Positions 43,579 through 55,560 of a DNA stretch of 64,000 nt are shown piece by piece (within the stretch, counting starts at the first letter, position 1; the number at the start of each line of letters is the position of its first letter). A model generated the notes under the pieces. That model was not told the DNA's origin and made no database searches. It saw only the letters and a program-made list of their open reading frames with translations. The stretch is taken from positions 453,584,980-453,648,979 of the forward strand of contig NC_085137.1 of the NCBI RefSeq assembly GCF_035046485.1, written 5' to 3'. Made by a program: the position numbers and the translations under genes. Source of the DNA: Aedes albopictus (Eukaryota; Arthropoda; Insecta; Diptera; Culicidae).

Positions 43579-45280
43579 GATTCTATCTAGCCGTATAAAA
43601 CTTATAGCCGTATATATGTGGCATTAAGTCGTATTTAGCCAAAATGTTTTTTGTGTTGTGACATTCAAATAGTTTTAACTTTGTAAGTTTTCAAGCAATA
43701 TGGCTCAAAATTGACTAAAATCAGTTTTTATAAAGGTTTTACAGAATCACATGTTTGATAAGAATCTTGACAGTCATGACAGTTATACAGTCAAAATAGT
43801 GCTGAAGTTATACAATATTTTCAGTGTCCAAATTTCATCGAATACAGTCTTTAAACGCCATTTGTTATGTTTTCTATTTTTTGTTTGTCTTATATTGTTA
43901 GGAGTGAGCAGCAATGTAAAGTATGGGAAAAAATTGACCATCGAATTTCAAAAGCGGGTAGTGCTCAAATAATTTGTCTCCTCAAAACAAGTCCCCATGC
44001 AAAATTTCAGCTCAATCGGGCTTCGCTACAGTGACCGGCACAAAAAAAAAAGATCCACCATAAAGTGTTTTTAGTTTCTAACGAAAACTACATACAAACA
44101 TGATAAAATATATCTTTCAATGAATGCACTTCAACCATTTGACATCGTTTTAGTGATCTGTATCAAAAAATATCTGGTTTTTGAGGGATAAAATGATTTC
44201 TGATAAGATTGGGAAAATTGCTTAAAAATTGGGTATAACAGAAAAAAAAAAGATCCACTTAGCAATTAATTCTGAAACATTAAAATTTTACCAACTTTTT
44301 AAACGTTTTGCTTCTTGGTGTATACTATTGTGATGTTTTCGAAATATAAAATTTATTTTGACATGAGTTTTATCGATTGTAGGGTGAAAGGTGGCGAGTT
44401 TACTTTTCATGGTTAATGTAATAGGTAAAATTTTCTTAAAACTCCAGAAACTATCTGTAAGCTAGAATGAATGCTGTTTGACCCCAAAGCGGTCAAAGTT
44501 TGGCTGTATTGAAACACGAAAAATATCCATGTATCGATTTTTTTTTTAGCCAAATGCCTTAAAAGTGCATGAAACGTCAAGATCTGGAGTTATCTCAAAT
44601 TTATTTATTTTTTAATTTACTTTTTGGACTAGATTTAAGAGTTGGGAGAGTGAAATGAATTTGAAATGGAGGATTTGAATTTAGTTGCTGAAATATTCAT
44701 GGTATTAGTACCAGTATAATCGTAATTTGATTCTATAACTGCCCATTTCCACTTTGAATCAACCTTAAGTTTATATGTAAAGTAATGATTGCTCTAAATA
44801 CACCGTATATCAGCATGCAATAAGGCTTCAGCACCGTGGATACTTGGGCAGTTATGGCTATAGTACCTCAAATTCGCCATAGTTGATTTTCAACCTTTAA
44901 TTATGCAAATCAAGAAGAAAAAAACGTGAACAACAGATCACGATCACAAAAAAGGCTGCAATCATTCAAATTTGCGCAAATTGTAAGAGAAATAATTCAT
45001 TTTCCTTAACTTTTCCGCTTCTTTGCACCCTATTTCGCCATAGTGTACCAGTTATGGTTAATCTCATAAGAAATGCATGTAAATAGTGCGAAGTGGAACC
45101 CAAATGAGCAATTATGTCCATAACTGGTACAGGGTTCCTATCATTGGCACACGTCGTAAAAAAAAAACTAAAAGTAGTTTTGGCCCGGTTTCTATATTTT
45201 TCCTGTAAAGTATGAAAACTAATCTATCATTAGACATATCGATGACATTCGTCGGTTTTCTTCTCACGGTGCTTCATTTA
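43579..45280. other. AT-rich repeat-derived DNA
   Basis: No gene. AAAAAAGATCCAC occurs twice (about 44047 and 44247). TACCAGTTATGG at about 45047 and CCATAACTGGTA at about 45111 form an inverted pair. GATAACTGGTACAGG recurs near 55590. Probably old element ends. Confidence 0.4.
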
Positions 45281-46890
45281 CCGTTATTATCAAAAAAAAA
45301 ATATACCATCAAAACCTGAAACGCCATTCTCTTTCTTTACCATTCTTACACCTCTGGACAAATTTTTAAAAAAAATCGTTAGACGAAATTTTGAGTTACG
45401 CCTTTTTAAAGGGCCTAACCCCTAAAAAATCAGGGTTTCTATAGAAAACCATCATATTTCATAACAAAAGCATGCTTCTGACCAGAGATGCCAGATTATT
45501 TTTATCAAAAATCTGTATTAATACAGAGTTTTCAGTATCGCCGTTTTTTCAGGGTATAGCAGACACCGAGAGTCCTAGATTTCAATAGAAACTAACAAAA
45601 ATGTACTACTTTTTGACGGTTCAAAATTTTTATAGGTTTTTATTTTTCTAAAACATGTGTGAAAATGTACAAATTTTCATATTTTTTTTAAAGTTTAAGC
45701 AGCAATTCATAAAGTTTCCATTGAATTTTTTGAAAATAACTTCAATTTTCATGCTTTCTGGAAAAATCTGTATCAAACTTCAAAAATCTGTATTTTCTGT
45801 ACTCTGTATCTTGTCTGTATAAAAGGTAAAAAATCTGTATAATACAGAAAAATCTGTATATCTGGCATCTCTGCTTCTGACATCAAAACCTGGAACGCCA
45901 TTCTCTTTCTTTATCATTCCTACACCTCTGGACAAATTTTTAAAGTAATCGTTAGTCGAAATTTTGAGTTACGCCCTTTTAAAGGGCCTAATCCTAAAAA
46001 ACAGGGTTTCGATAGAAAACCTTCATATTTCATAACAAAAGCATGCCTTGAAGTCCCAAACAATAAAAAGTATCAAAAATAATGCAACAATTTTATACTA
46101 TGCGCTAATATTGACTATTTGTATTGGTATTTGTATAAAAATTGGGCATTACGCTAATATAAGGGAAATATTTTCAACCATGTAGAAAGCAATCATTTTT
46201 GTATCAATTGCCATTCATAGCGTGGGACGTAAGTGTTTTGTATTGTTATTTTATAGACATGTTCATATTAGTCATATGGAGTGGCGATCAGGTATCAGAA
46301 GGCCGGCTCCAGAGGCACGTTACACGGTGTGTTGAAACAGGATTATTATCGCACTTTCATGAACCTAAAATATTTTTTCGTTATAAGTTAGCCTTAGCTG
46401 TATATATTAAGATTCTGGAGGTTAAAAAATCTTTCATCGGGGAAAATTAAAATAAATTCGATTTTAGTATTTTACCACTTTTTCCATATGATATGGTATT
46501 ACGCAAATCTGATGAACCTTAACTCCGCTAGAAAAAGTCCCCTTTCTATTAATAAATTTGATACCATTTGGAGAGAAACGAATGCAAAAGTCTTTACATC
46601 GAGTTTAAATTTGTTTGGCGTTCGTTTCATGTGCCCAGCCCACTACAGTCTTCCGAAAGTCATAAATCATAAAAGTCTACATTTCTTCCATTTGTCTGGT
46701 GCATAGATATTTGTAATGGAAGTAAACAAATACTTCCCATTAGTACGACTTCATTATTTTGTGCTACATTTGCGGAAGCACCATACACCTGTGACTCATA
46801 CCATTTGCAGCACATACCCTTCATGTGTTAATTTGCTTGAAATGGCGGGTATTAGTTGCCCATACTTTGCATGTCAAACCACATCCACAT
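45281..46890 (+). repeat. Left arm of a large inverted repeat
   Basis: Pairs with minus-strand sequence on the far side: 46320-46890 with 49271-49800, and 45281-46110 with about 55110-55560. It contains two tandem units of about 180 bp beginning ATCAAAACCTG-AACGCCATT (45303 and 45882), separated by a hAT-like MITE. The right arm also has two such units, so the tandem duplication is older than the arms. Open frames at 46199-46970 are featureless. Confidence 0.8.
45483..45873. mobile_element. hAT-like MITE with 8-bp target duplication
   Basis: Termini CAGAGATGCCAGAT and ATCTGGCATCTCTG are flanked by an identical 8-bp duplication, CTTCTGAC, at 45475-45482 and 45874-45881. Eight-bp duplications are the hAT hallmark. 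The interior (391 bp) is AT-rich with AAAATCTGTAT repeats in both orientations and no ORF. The opposite arm at 55353-55366 keeps the empty site. Confidence 0.92.
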
Positions 46891-48576
46891 GGATATTTGC
46901 CAAAAAGTATGAGTCAACTATACTGAGCGTGCGTGAATTATTTGTAAAAGTTCTGCCTCTGATCTGTTGAGGACTTTTTTCCATACAAAATCTTAAAAGT
47001 TTCAAAGACTTAAAAAATACCTAAATACCTTCAGGTTTTAGTGGGCTGTTGATTCTCAAATAACAAAAAGTTGACACAAAATACATATGATTGGCGTTGT
47101 CATGTTATGGTAATGCATTCAAAAATGATTATTTAACATTTGGTTTAAAATAAGGTACACCGGGGCAAGTTGAAATGGGTGGGCTAAGATGAAACAGCGG
47201 GTTAACGTGGTTATCTAGTCATGAAAAGCAATTTTAATGTCATAACATTTTTTTAATCAAACAATCATTTGGTCAAGAATAATTACACAAATTGTATTGT
47301 GTTTTTTTAAGCATCGCAAGTTTTTTATTAAGACTTAACCTTACCGAATGCAACGCATGCTTAATATATGCCAATGACAGTTTATAGTATAAGCCTAAAA
47401 TATATTGGAAACATATCAATTTGAAGGAATCTGATAGATTTCAATAATAGTAGTCCGACCCGAATGATCATTTTTGATTAAAGGGTCGTTAATAAATAAA
47501 CAAACAAACAATAATAGTAGTCTCGTGCAGTGATTTTTAGTTTTATTTTATAAGACACTTTGGTCTTGATAAAAACATCATGCATTTTAATGGTTTCAAT
47601 GTTATGATTGCATAATATAAGCATTCTTTTTAACAAGTAAAATTTCTTCTTTTTTGCAAAGTGAGTTTGGCAACAGATTCAGTATGGGAAGAAATGTCAC
47701 TTGTTCTTGCAGAGCGTAATAAAAACGAAATAAAAAGCAAAAGTGATGAAGACGACTAGTAATAAAACTGAAAAACCACTACACTGTACTTACAAAGTGG
47801 AAACTATCCATTTGAGTTGATTTAAAAAGTCACCCGTGTACTCGATACCTTCCAACCATCTTCTATGTGTTATAACTATTTAGCAATCAAAATTTATTCA
47901 ATGATTCCGAAATGAAGAATAAAATAACTAATAAAAACTTAAAAAATTGTACTGAAATCTCAAATTGTGTCAATCTTTCCTTATTTTGCACACCACTGTT
48001 TGTTGTTTATATAATGTTGTCATAATATATATAATTATGACATTTCCAGAACATTGATGTCTTCTTAATCTTGATCTACATTTTCAATTTTTTTTATCTG
48101 TTAATTTAGTTGAATTTTTTCTCAGCATAAACAACAAAGAACATATCTTAAACTAAGTTAAAAGTTAATAGAGTTAAGTGCCGTTCCTTTTAATTGCACT
48201 ACGATTTTGCATTATTTAACAGATACGTATTTCAACCTCAACTGTTAGGTCATCTTCAGTGTCTCGTACTTAATCCGATATTCTTTTTACGTACATTTTT
48301 ATGTACATGGTTCATCATCATCATATCTAAAACTGTTTCAATTAAACATTGATTGATTACACAATAAAAAAATGATTACATATGCTTACCTTAAAGTACG
48401 TATATCAAGGGCGTGTGTCGAGAGAGTAATTAAAAGCTATTCTCTAAGGGCTACTTTATTCACCTCGGATTAACCGGTAAACCAGGCTTATCCATATAGT
48501 TAAACCAGGTTTAACGCTTAATCCAGGATGTAGAAATCGGCCCTATGTGTCCAACATGCAAATAAAGGTATTCATA
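46891..48576. other. Interior of the large inverted repeat
   Basis: AT-rich, without a coding region or transposase. A phrase near 48178-48290 (AGATACGTATTTCAACCTCA, AGGTCATCTTCAGTG) resembles a motif common in mosquito repeats; this is from memory and unverified. Confidence 0.4.
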
Positions 48577-49029
48577 CCCGACTAGAAAAATATATCAAGT
48601 TTATAACACATTGTGTTATTATGATATGAAATTTTTCTATAACTTATTTTGTTATAAACTAGATGCAGGATGATGTTAAAATAACTAAAAATGTAACAAA
48701 AAGTACGCTGGTCTAATCAAAATAATAACCTATTTTGTTATAATCAGAACAAAAAGATAACACAATATGATACAAATTTTAAATTCAAGAAAACTAGTTT
48801 CTATCATATTTTGATACAATTGTGTAAAATGATGTTCTAAATGTCAATGAATCAGAACTAATTTATTTCACAATGAGATATTGAACAACATTTATAACAT
48901 AATATGATATAATTGAGTTATAATATTTTTAAACATCAATGATGTTAAACATAATTATATCACAATGAGTTATACATATCATGGTTTGTTATAATTTTGT
49001 TATATTTTTGTTAGAATCTTCTAGTCGGG
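48577..49029. mobile_element. TA-flanked MITE (CCCGACTAGAA termini)
   Basis: Perfect termini CCCGACTAGAA and TTCTAGTCGGG, though the A/T next to the core varies. TA is duplicated at 48575-48576 and 49030-49031. The interior is filled with TTATAACA/GTTATAA motifs in both orientations. It resembles the element at 30975-31380 in target, length (453 bp) and CCCGA start. Non-coding. Confidence 0.85.
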
Positions 49030-49270
49030 TAGGATAAATTTTCAATTAGTAAAACATCGAGCCTTGCAAAATTCAGAGCATAATATACATAAAAGTTCTT
49101 ATTATATTCGAAGAGCTATCAGTATTTCGGCTAAACTAGCTCAAAACAACTTATTTTCCAGTTAACATGAATGTTAAAAAATACGCGTGATTAAGTCACC
49201 ATATTTGTTTAATTATTTCGCAATCGAAGAATCTTTCGTGTCCGTGTGATCGTCGTTTAGGTGTTTCGTT

Positions 49271-49800
49271 ACATGGTTTGGCATGCAAAGTATGTGCAAC
49301 TAATACCCGCCATTTCAGGCAAATTAGCACGTGTAGAGTATGTGCTGCAAAAGATACGATTCACAGGTGTATGATGCTTCCTTCCAATGTATGAGTCGCA
49401 TTAGTGCGAAGTATTTGTTTACCTCCATTACAAATATCTAATGTTGACTTTTATGATTTATGACTTTCGGAAGACTGTAGTGGGCTGGACACATGAAACG
49501 AACGCCAAACGAATTTAAACTCGTTGTAAAGACTTTTGCATTAGTTTCTCTCTAAATGGTTTCAAATTTATTATTAGAAAGGGGACTTTTTCTAGCGGAG
49601 TTCAGGTTCATCAAATTTGCGTAATACCATGTTATATGAGAAAAGTGGTAAACTACTAAAATCGAATTTATTTTAATTTTCCCCGATGAAAGATTTTTTA
49701 ACCTCCAGAATCTTAATATATACAGCTAAGGCCAACTTATAACGAAAAAATATTTTAGGTTCATGAAAGTGCGATAATAATCCTGTTTCAACACACCGTG
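49271..49800 (-). repeat. Right arm of the large inverted repeat, inner part
   Basis: Reverse complement of about 46320-46890 (for example TTGGCATGCAAAGTATG, ACTTTTTCTAGCGGAGTT, GTTTCAACACACCGTG) with a few per cent differences. It stops abruptly at 49800, where the LINE 3' end begins. Confidence 0.82.
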
Positions 49801-52800
49801 CGTTATCCTCCATTTGGGACATTTGTGCCATCGCCAAAATAACAGCCTATTTCATCATCTACCTGAGGGAAAAGGAAGGAAAAAGGATTTGGATGGGGAT
49901 AGGGACAGGTAGGGAAATAGGAAAAATACCCTGGAAGAGGGTACTAACGCACAAGCGTACCACAATGGGTTCAAACAGCGCCCTGAAAAGGGCACTGTAA
50001 TAACGCATAAAGCGAAAGAGAGCCTATAGCTCTTTACCACAGCGGGTTAAGAACAACAGAATATCCTGAAGATTCAGGTTTCTGAAGTCAGTTTCACTTA
50101 ATAAGTGTTTACCGAATACTCGGAAACGCAGTTGCGCGAAAACTGGACAGTTACATATCAAATGATACGAAGTTCCATAATCGGATTCACAGCTATCACA
50201 GGCAAATGAATCAGCTTGCTGAATATTCGCCATGTGATAGCTGAGTCGGCAGTGGCCAGTCAATGCTTTGACCTGCATGCTGCAATTCTGCTTAGACAGA
50301 TTAGTTAGATACTTCGCCACCCGTAGAGATGGCTCAGCACTATACAATTTGGTTTGACGACATGACTCCAAACTATTCCAATATTGTCTGTGTTGAGTGA
50401 CAGCCCAAGTGTGAATCTGAAGCTTAATCCAACACTTCGATATCGGAATAGCTGGTTCAGGGCCAATGAAGTCATGTGATGCTCCAGAGCGAGCTAACTC
50501 ATCAGCCAATTCATTTCCAGCGATGGAAGAATGACCAGGTACCCATCGAAGGTGAACAGCGTTTGCCGAATTCAGCTCCTCGATTTGAGTTCGACAAGCG
50601 ATAACTATCTTCGACCTGAAGTTGGCCGAAGCAAGTGCTTTAATAGCAGCCTGGCTATCTGAACAGAAGTATATTACTTTGCCCATTACGTGCTGCTGAA
50701 GTGCTGATTGCACTCCGCACATAAGAGCAAAGATTTCGGCCTGAAAAACGGTACAGTGTCTACCAAGTGAATAAGACTGATACAGCCTTAGCTCATGAGA
50801 ATAAACACCAGCACCTGCTCGACCTTCGAGAAGGGAGCCATCAGTGTAACATACGATGCCGTCTGAAATACTTCTTTCCAGATAACCAGATGTCCACTCT
50901 TCCCGAGAAGGGAATTTCGTGGAAAATGTCCTATATGGAAAATTACAAGCAATTGTAAGATTACTTGGAGCAAGGACAATTTTGTCCCAATTCACCAAAA
51001 GTGGAAACAACGAGGTGTGTGTTGAACTGCGGTTCACAGGAGTTTCCTCTAGTAGACCGAGTACCCGTAACCGGTAAGTGCAAGAAAGGGCTTCTTGTTT
51101 GAGATGAATGAGTAGTGGGGCAACGTCAAAGAGAACTTCTAGCGCTGCCGTAGGAGTTGAAGAGAACGCTCCAGACATCGCCATTAAGCACATCCTTTGG
51201 AGATGGCCTAATTTTGATTGGACCGTTCTCACTTCACCCTTTTGCCACCACACAAGACATCCATAAGCCAATATTGGCCGAACCACAGTTGTGTAAATCC
51301 ATTTGATATACTTGGGTTTTAGACCCCAAGTTGTACCAAAAGTACGCCGGCATTGCCCGAAGGCCATACAAGCTTTCTTGATTCTGAACTCAATGTGAGG
51401 TGTCCAGGAAAGCTTGGAATCAAGAATGACTCCAACGTACTTTACCTGTTCAGTCACATCGATTTCAGAATCAAAGAGACGCAAAGGTCGAACGCCATTA
51501 CGGTTTCGCCTTTCCGTGAAAAGAACAATAGATGTTTTACTCGGATTAACCGAAAGGCCATATTGGCGACACCAACCCTCAACTACCTGAAGGGCGTTTT
51601 GCATCAGGTCGAAAAGGGTGCTGATGCACATACCAACTAACAATGTTAGGTAGTCGTCGGCAAAACCATAAGTAGGAAAACCGCTATTATTGAGTTGCCT
51701 CAATAGCGTATCTGCTACGAGATTCCACAAAAGCGGTGATAAGACTCCCCCTTGGGGGCATCCACAAACACTCAATTTCCTAATCCCTGCAAGACGCAAT
51801 GTCGAGAATAGATATCGGTTTTTGAGCATTTGATGAATCCAATTGGAAATCATTGGAGATATACCATGACTCCGTGCGGCTTCCAATATGGCATCGAAAG
51901 GCACGTTGTCAAAGGCACCCTCGATATCTAAGAAAACACCCAAACAAGATTGCTTTTGAGCGAATGCTTTCTCGATATCGTAAACAACCTTGTGTAAAAG
52001 AGTCACAGTGGAGTTACCAGATTGGTAGGCATGTTGGTTCACATGAAGAGGTACGTTGGCCAGATGAACATCACGGATATGATGATCCACAATGCGTTCT
52101 AAGCATTTCAGAAGAAAAGAGGTCAAACTGATAGGTCTGAAACTCTTTGCTTCTTCATACGACGCACGACCCACTTTCGGAATAAACTTCACAGTAATAT
52201 CCCTCCAGGATTTGGGAATATACCCTGTAGCAAAACTGCAAACAAGTAGTTTTTTCAAAACATGTTTGAAATAATCAAATCCCTTCTGAAGCAAAATAGG
52301 ATAAACCCCATCTGCCCCAGGAGATTTGAAAGGAGCAAAGCTATTAAAAGCCCACTCAATCGATTCTATAGTTACAATACTCCGAGCCGAAGCTAAAGAA
52401 TCAGAACTACAAGAAAAGACATCAGGATCATCCGAAGATGTAATATCCACACATCCAGGGAAGTGTGTGCTGAATAAGCATTCCAGAACTTCCTCATCAG
52501 AGGAAGTCAGATCGCCATTTGGCAAACGAAGTTCGTTCACCCGGAAATCCTTAGATTTCGCAAGGATTTTGTTTAACCGACTGACTTCACTCAAGCTGGA
52601 AACATTTGTACAAAGGTTTTTCCAGCCGGATCGTTCAGCAGACCGGAGAGCTTTCCTGTAGGCCTTGCGAGCCGACCTGAAAGCCTCCGAACCAGCCGAA
52701 CGTCGTCTGTTCCAACTCTTTCTACATTGTTTCCTGAGTTTCGCCAGATCAGAGTTCCACCAAGGGGTTCCTCTTGTGATCTTCACAGACCGTAGAGGGC

Positions 52801-54216
52801 ATGCTTCTTCAAAAGCTTCCATGATGAAGGTCGTTGTAGTATCAACGGCATCATCTAAATCACTTGGAGTGTCAATGGATGGTGAATATCCATGAAATTT
52901 GGCTGCAACCAAATCAGTATAAAGATCCCAGTTTGTTGACCGAGGGTTCCTGAAACGCAATGTTTGCGAAGTAACATTTAAATGTTCAAAAAAGATATAG
53001 CGATGATCAGATAAAGATTCTTCATCTGACACATGCCAATTGGTCAGCTCGTGACTAATTCTGCTAGAGCAAAGCGTTATATCTAACACTTCCTCTCTAG
53101 CAGATACCATGAAGGTTGGGCGGTTGCCTATGTTAAGTAATGCAAGATCTGTACTACTTAAGTACTCCATCAAACTGGAGCCTCTCAAGTTAATGTCTGA
53201 GCTGCCCCAGATGATATGGTGAGCATTAGCATCACTGCCAACAATTAGCGGAAGGCCTTTTGAAGTGCAGTATGCGATGACTTGTTTGAAAGCATCCGAA
53301 GGGGATGGTTCATCATGTGGTAAATACACAGAACAATAGACGTATTTCCTGTTGAGGTTTCCAACAGATACATCAATTGTGATAGCACATACATCTCTGG
53401 TGGTTAGTTCAGAGATGAGTGTAGCAACTATTGCGTTGTTGACAAGCACACAGGCTCGAGGCATGACACGCGAGTTTGCCATTTCATGTTTACTGAAAGT
53501 GGCAAACACCGGGTTCACAAGGTTTCCTAGATAGAAATTTCCCTTACGAAAGTAAGGTTCTTGTACCAAGGCCACTTGGGCTGTACCATTTTGCATAAGT
53601 CTGCAAAGATTGATCGTTGCTGTTCTTTTATGCTGAAGATTGATCTGAGCTATCCTAACCGTAGCCACTACCCAAACTAGGTAAGATTAAACTCTTCGCA
53701 ACAGCAGCACAACAAAGAACAGCAACAATAAAACCAAATCGGTATCGATTGGAAAACGCCAAAGGCGAGGATACACAGAACACACTGTGTAAATCGCATA
53801 ATGCGAAACCATATAGGTGAAAATTTAAACTAATTAACAACATCTTCATAATCCCGCCTTTATTTAGCCTCAAGTGAGACTAAAGAAGGGCAGCTGATTG
53901 TCTCGGAGAAACACAAGGTCCACTGCACCATTGCTCCGGTTAGCGCAGTAAGGGCTACATACTGTGGAGGGCGCCCTGGTACTCCACAGGCTCCGTTAGC
54001 GGTTAGGTTTTTATTAGACCCCCCTAGCCATTCATTCCTAGGCACGGTAAGCATAAAGCCGCATCACACCATGAATTAGGGGTCACCTGTTGGTGGATTC
54101 TTACCACCGGAAGAGGCGGTCCGTAGTGTTATTCTTAGCCAATTGAGACAATCGCTACCGACACTACACAGCTATCTAGGCTGATCGAGAAAAGAAGTTA
54201 ATATTGTATATAATAT
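49801..54216 (-). mobile_element. LOA/I-type LINE, apparently full length
   Basis: Minus-strand element with a 5' UTR of about 550 bp, one long ORF (50024-53668) and a 3' UTR of about 220 bp ending ...CCCAAATGGAGGATAACG. There is no ORF1 and no poly(A) tail. A single EN-RT-RNase H ORF matches the organisation described for the Aedes element Lian (LOA clade); the family name is a suggestion from memory. It splits the right arm of the large inverted repeat. The flanks do not show a clear target duplication, and the right flank is rearranged. Right limit set where homology to 45947 begins. Confidence 0.8.
50024..53668 (-). CDS. LINE polyprotein: endonuclease, reverse transcriptase, RNase H (intact)
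   Basis: 1,214-residue protein that would nick target DNA, prime on it and copy the element RNA. APE-type endonuclease covers residues 1-230 with VQEPY (35-39), GSDANAHH (144-151) and SDHRY (220-224). The reverse transcriptase spans about 470-760 with FLDIEGAFD (579-587), GCPQGGVLSP (636-645) and YGFADDYL (667-674). RNase H at about 935-1070 keeps all four acidic residues: D943 (YTDGS), E978 (QAE), D1004 (SDSQAA) and D1056 (GNELAD). A Cys/His cluster, CDSC-x8-H-x3-C, lies at 1157-1172. No stop or frameshift and all visible catalytic residues present, so it may still be active or very recent. The ATG at 53668 is the first in frame and gives the MATVRIAQINLQ start expected for the endonuclease. 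Confidence 0.93.
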   Translation of the reverse strand: MATVRIAQINLQHKRTATINLCRLMQNGTAQVALVQEPYFRKGNFYLGNLVNPVFATFSKHEMANSRVMPRACVLVNNAIVATLISELTTRDVCAITIDVSVGNLNRKYVYCSVYLPHDEPSPSDAFKQVIAYCTSKGLPLIVGSDANAHHIIWGSSDINLRGSSLMEYLSSTDLALLNIGNRPTFMVSAREEVLDITLCSSRISHELTNWHVSDEESLSDHRYIFFEHLNVTSQTLRFRNPRSTNWDLYTDLVAAKFHGYSPSIDTPSDLDDAVDTTTTFIMEAFEEACPLRSVKITRGTPWWNSDLAKLRKQCRKSWNRRRSAGSEAFRSARKAYRKALRSAERSGWKNLCTNVSSLSEVSRLNKILAKSKDFRVNELRLPNGDLTSSDEEVLECLFSTHFPGCVDITSSDDPDVFSCSSDSLASARSIVTIESIEWAFNSFAPFKSPGADGVYPILLQKGFDYFKHVLKKLLVCSFATGYIPKSWRDITVKFIPKVGRASYEEAKSFRPISLTSFLLKCLERIVDHHIRDVHLANVPLHVNQHAYQSGNSTVTLLHKVVYDIEKAFAQKQSCLGVFLDIEGAFDNVPFDAILEAARSHGISPMISNWIHQMLKNRYLFSTLRLAGIRKLSVCGCPQGGVLSPLLWNLVADTLLRQLNNSGFPTYGFADDYLTLLVGMCISTLFDLMQNALQVVEGWCRQYGLSVNPSKTSIVLFTERRNRNGVRPLRLFDSEIDVTEQVKYVGVILDSKLSWTPHIEFRIKKACMAFGQCRRTFGTTWGLKPKYIKWIYTTVVRPILAYGCLVWWQKGEVRTVQSKLGHLQRMCLMAMSGAFSSTPTAALEVLFDVAPLLIHLKQEALSCTYRLRVLGLLEETPVNRSSTHTSLFPLLVNWDKIVLAPSNLTIACNFPYRTFSTKFPSREEWTSGYLERSISDGIVCYTDGSLLEGRAGAGVYSHELRLYQSYSLGRHCTVFQAEIFALMCGVQSALQQHVMGKVIYFCSDSQAAIKALASANFRSKIVIACRTQIEELNSANAVHLRWVPGHSSIAGNELADELARSGASHDFIGPEPAIPISKCWIKLQIHTWAVTQHRQYWNSLESCRQTKLYSAEPSLRVAKYLTNLSKQNCSMQVKALTGHCRLSYHMANIQQADSFACDSCESDYGTSYHLICNCPVFAQLRFRVFGKHLLSETDFRNLNLQDILLFLTRCGKEL

Positions 54217-54556
54217 AAGTTAGTCGAAATTTTGAGTTACGCCCTTTTAAAGGGCCTAATCCTAAAAAACAGGGTTTCGATAGAAAACCTTCATATTTCA
54301 TAACAAAAGCATGCCTTGAAGTCCCAAACAATAAAAAGTATCAAAAATAATGCAACAATTTTATACTATGCTCTAATATTGACTATTTGTATTGGTATTT
54401 GTATAAAAATTGGGCATTACGCTAATATAAGGGAAATATTTTCAACCATGTAGAAAGCAATCATTTTTGTATCAATTGCCATTCATAGCGTGGGACGTAA
54501 GTGTTTTGTATTGTTATTTTATAGACATGTTCATATTAGTCATATGGAGTGGCGAT
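54217..54556 (+). repeat. Direct copy of 45947-46286, inverted relative to its arm
   Basis: 340 bp nearly identical to 45947-46286 (one visible difference, GCGCTAATA versus GCTCTAATA) and in the same orientation. The rest of the right arm is in the opposite orientation. It directly abuts the LINE 5' end and stops at GGAGTGGCGAT, after which the sequence diverges. Confidence 0.88.
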
Positions 54557-55109
54557 GCACAAATTTCGTCACGCAAAAAACGACCTTTTTAAACAACATA
54601 TTTATATCCATATTTATATGTTAAATAACATATTTAACATATAACAAGGCTATAGCAACATATTACCGAAGATGTCCGATTAGCAAGATGGCCATGTGAG
54701 TGGGACGTCCTCACAAATTGCACCCTCCTTGTAAATTGGGGACATTTTCGACCCAAACCGTGCACTGTTACTGAGCCTTTACCTACGATTCGTTAGGAAG
54801 GATATATATTATATAAAATATAATAGAAAACCCCATTTTTTAAAAGTAATTATAACTCTTTAAAACACATCTAAAAAGAATTCAAGATCTCTAAGCAATC
54901 TTTAAAAAAGTTTCATTCTTTTGATTTAATTTCGACCTCCGTATCTAGTACCGTAAGATTAAAAAAGTATAGATCATGCTTTAGAAAAATTACATTAACT
55001 TTCATGAAAATACAATAGTAATGATTATCCTGGACTTTTAATACCAGTTCTAAGCGAATTTCCGGTAATTTCCCTGTTTTTTTTTCTGATTGTTTGCTAT
55101 TCGTCTAAT
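54557..55109. other. Unmatched AT-rich spacer in the right arm
   Basis: Has no counterpart in the left arm that I can see. Includes GTGGGACGTCCTCAC and TTGGGGACATTTTCGAC near 54697-54752, possibly an old element end. No gene. Confidence 0.4.
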
Positions 55110-55560
55110 TTTAATACAAAATTCTGTAATATTAGTGCATAGTATCAAATTGTAACATTATTAATAGTACTTTTTATTATTTGGGACTTCAGCCTCTGTT
55201 ATGAAATATGATGGTATTCTGTAGAAACCCTAATTTATTAGGGGTAAGGCGCTTTAAAAGGGCGTAACTCAAAATTTCGTGTAACGATTATTTTAAAAAT
55301 TTGTCCAGAGGTTTAGGAATGATAAAGAAAGAGAATGGCGTTCCAGGTTTTGATGTCAGAAGCATGCTTCTGTTATGAAATATGATGGTTTTCTATAGAA
55401 ACCCTGATTTTTTAGGGGTTAGGCCCTTTAAAAGGGCGTAACTCAAAATTTCGTCTAACGATTTTTTTAAAAAAGTTGTCCAGAGGTGTAGGAATGGTAA
55501 AGAAAGAGAATGGCGTTTCAGGTTTTGATGGTATATATTTTTTTTTATAATAAGCGGTAA
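55110..55560 (-). repeat. Right arm of the large inverted repeat, outer part
   Basis: Diverged reverse complement of about 45281-46110: GGGACTTCA, AAAGGGCGTAACTCAAAATTT, AAGAAAGAGAATGGCGTT and GGTTTTGATGGTATAT. Two tandem units are present, as in the left arm. The 55353-55366 stretch (GATGTCAGAAGCATG) is the unoccupied hAT target. Confidence 0.82.

Noticed and set aside
49801..54216. Target duplication for the LOA/I-type LINE
   Set aside because: The sequence to the left (ending ACACCGTG) and to the right (starting TTAGTCG) share no convincing direct repeat, consistent with rearrangement of the right flank.
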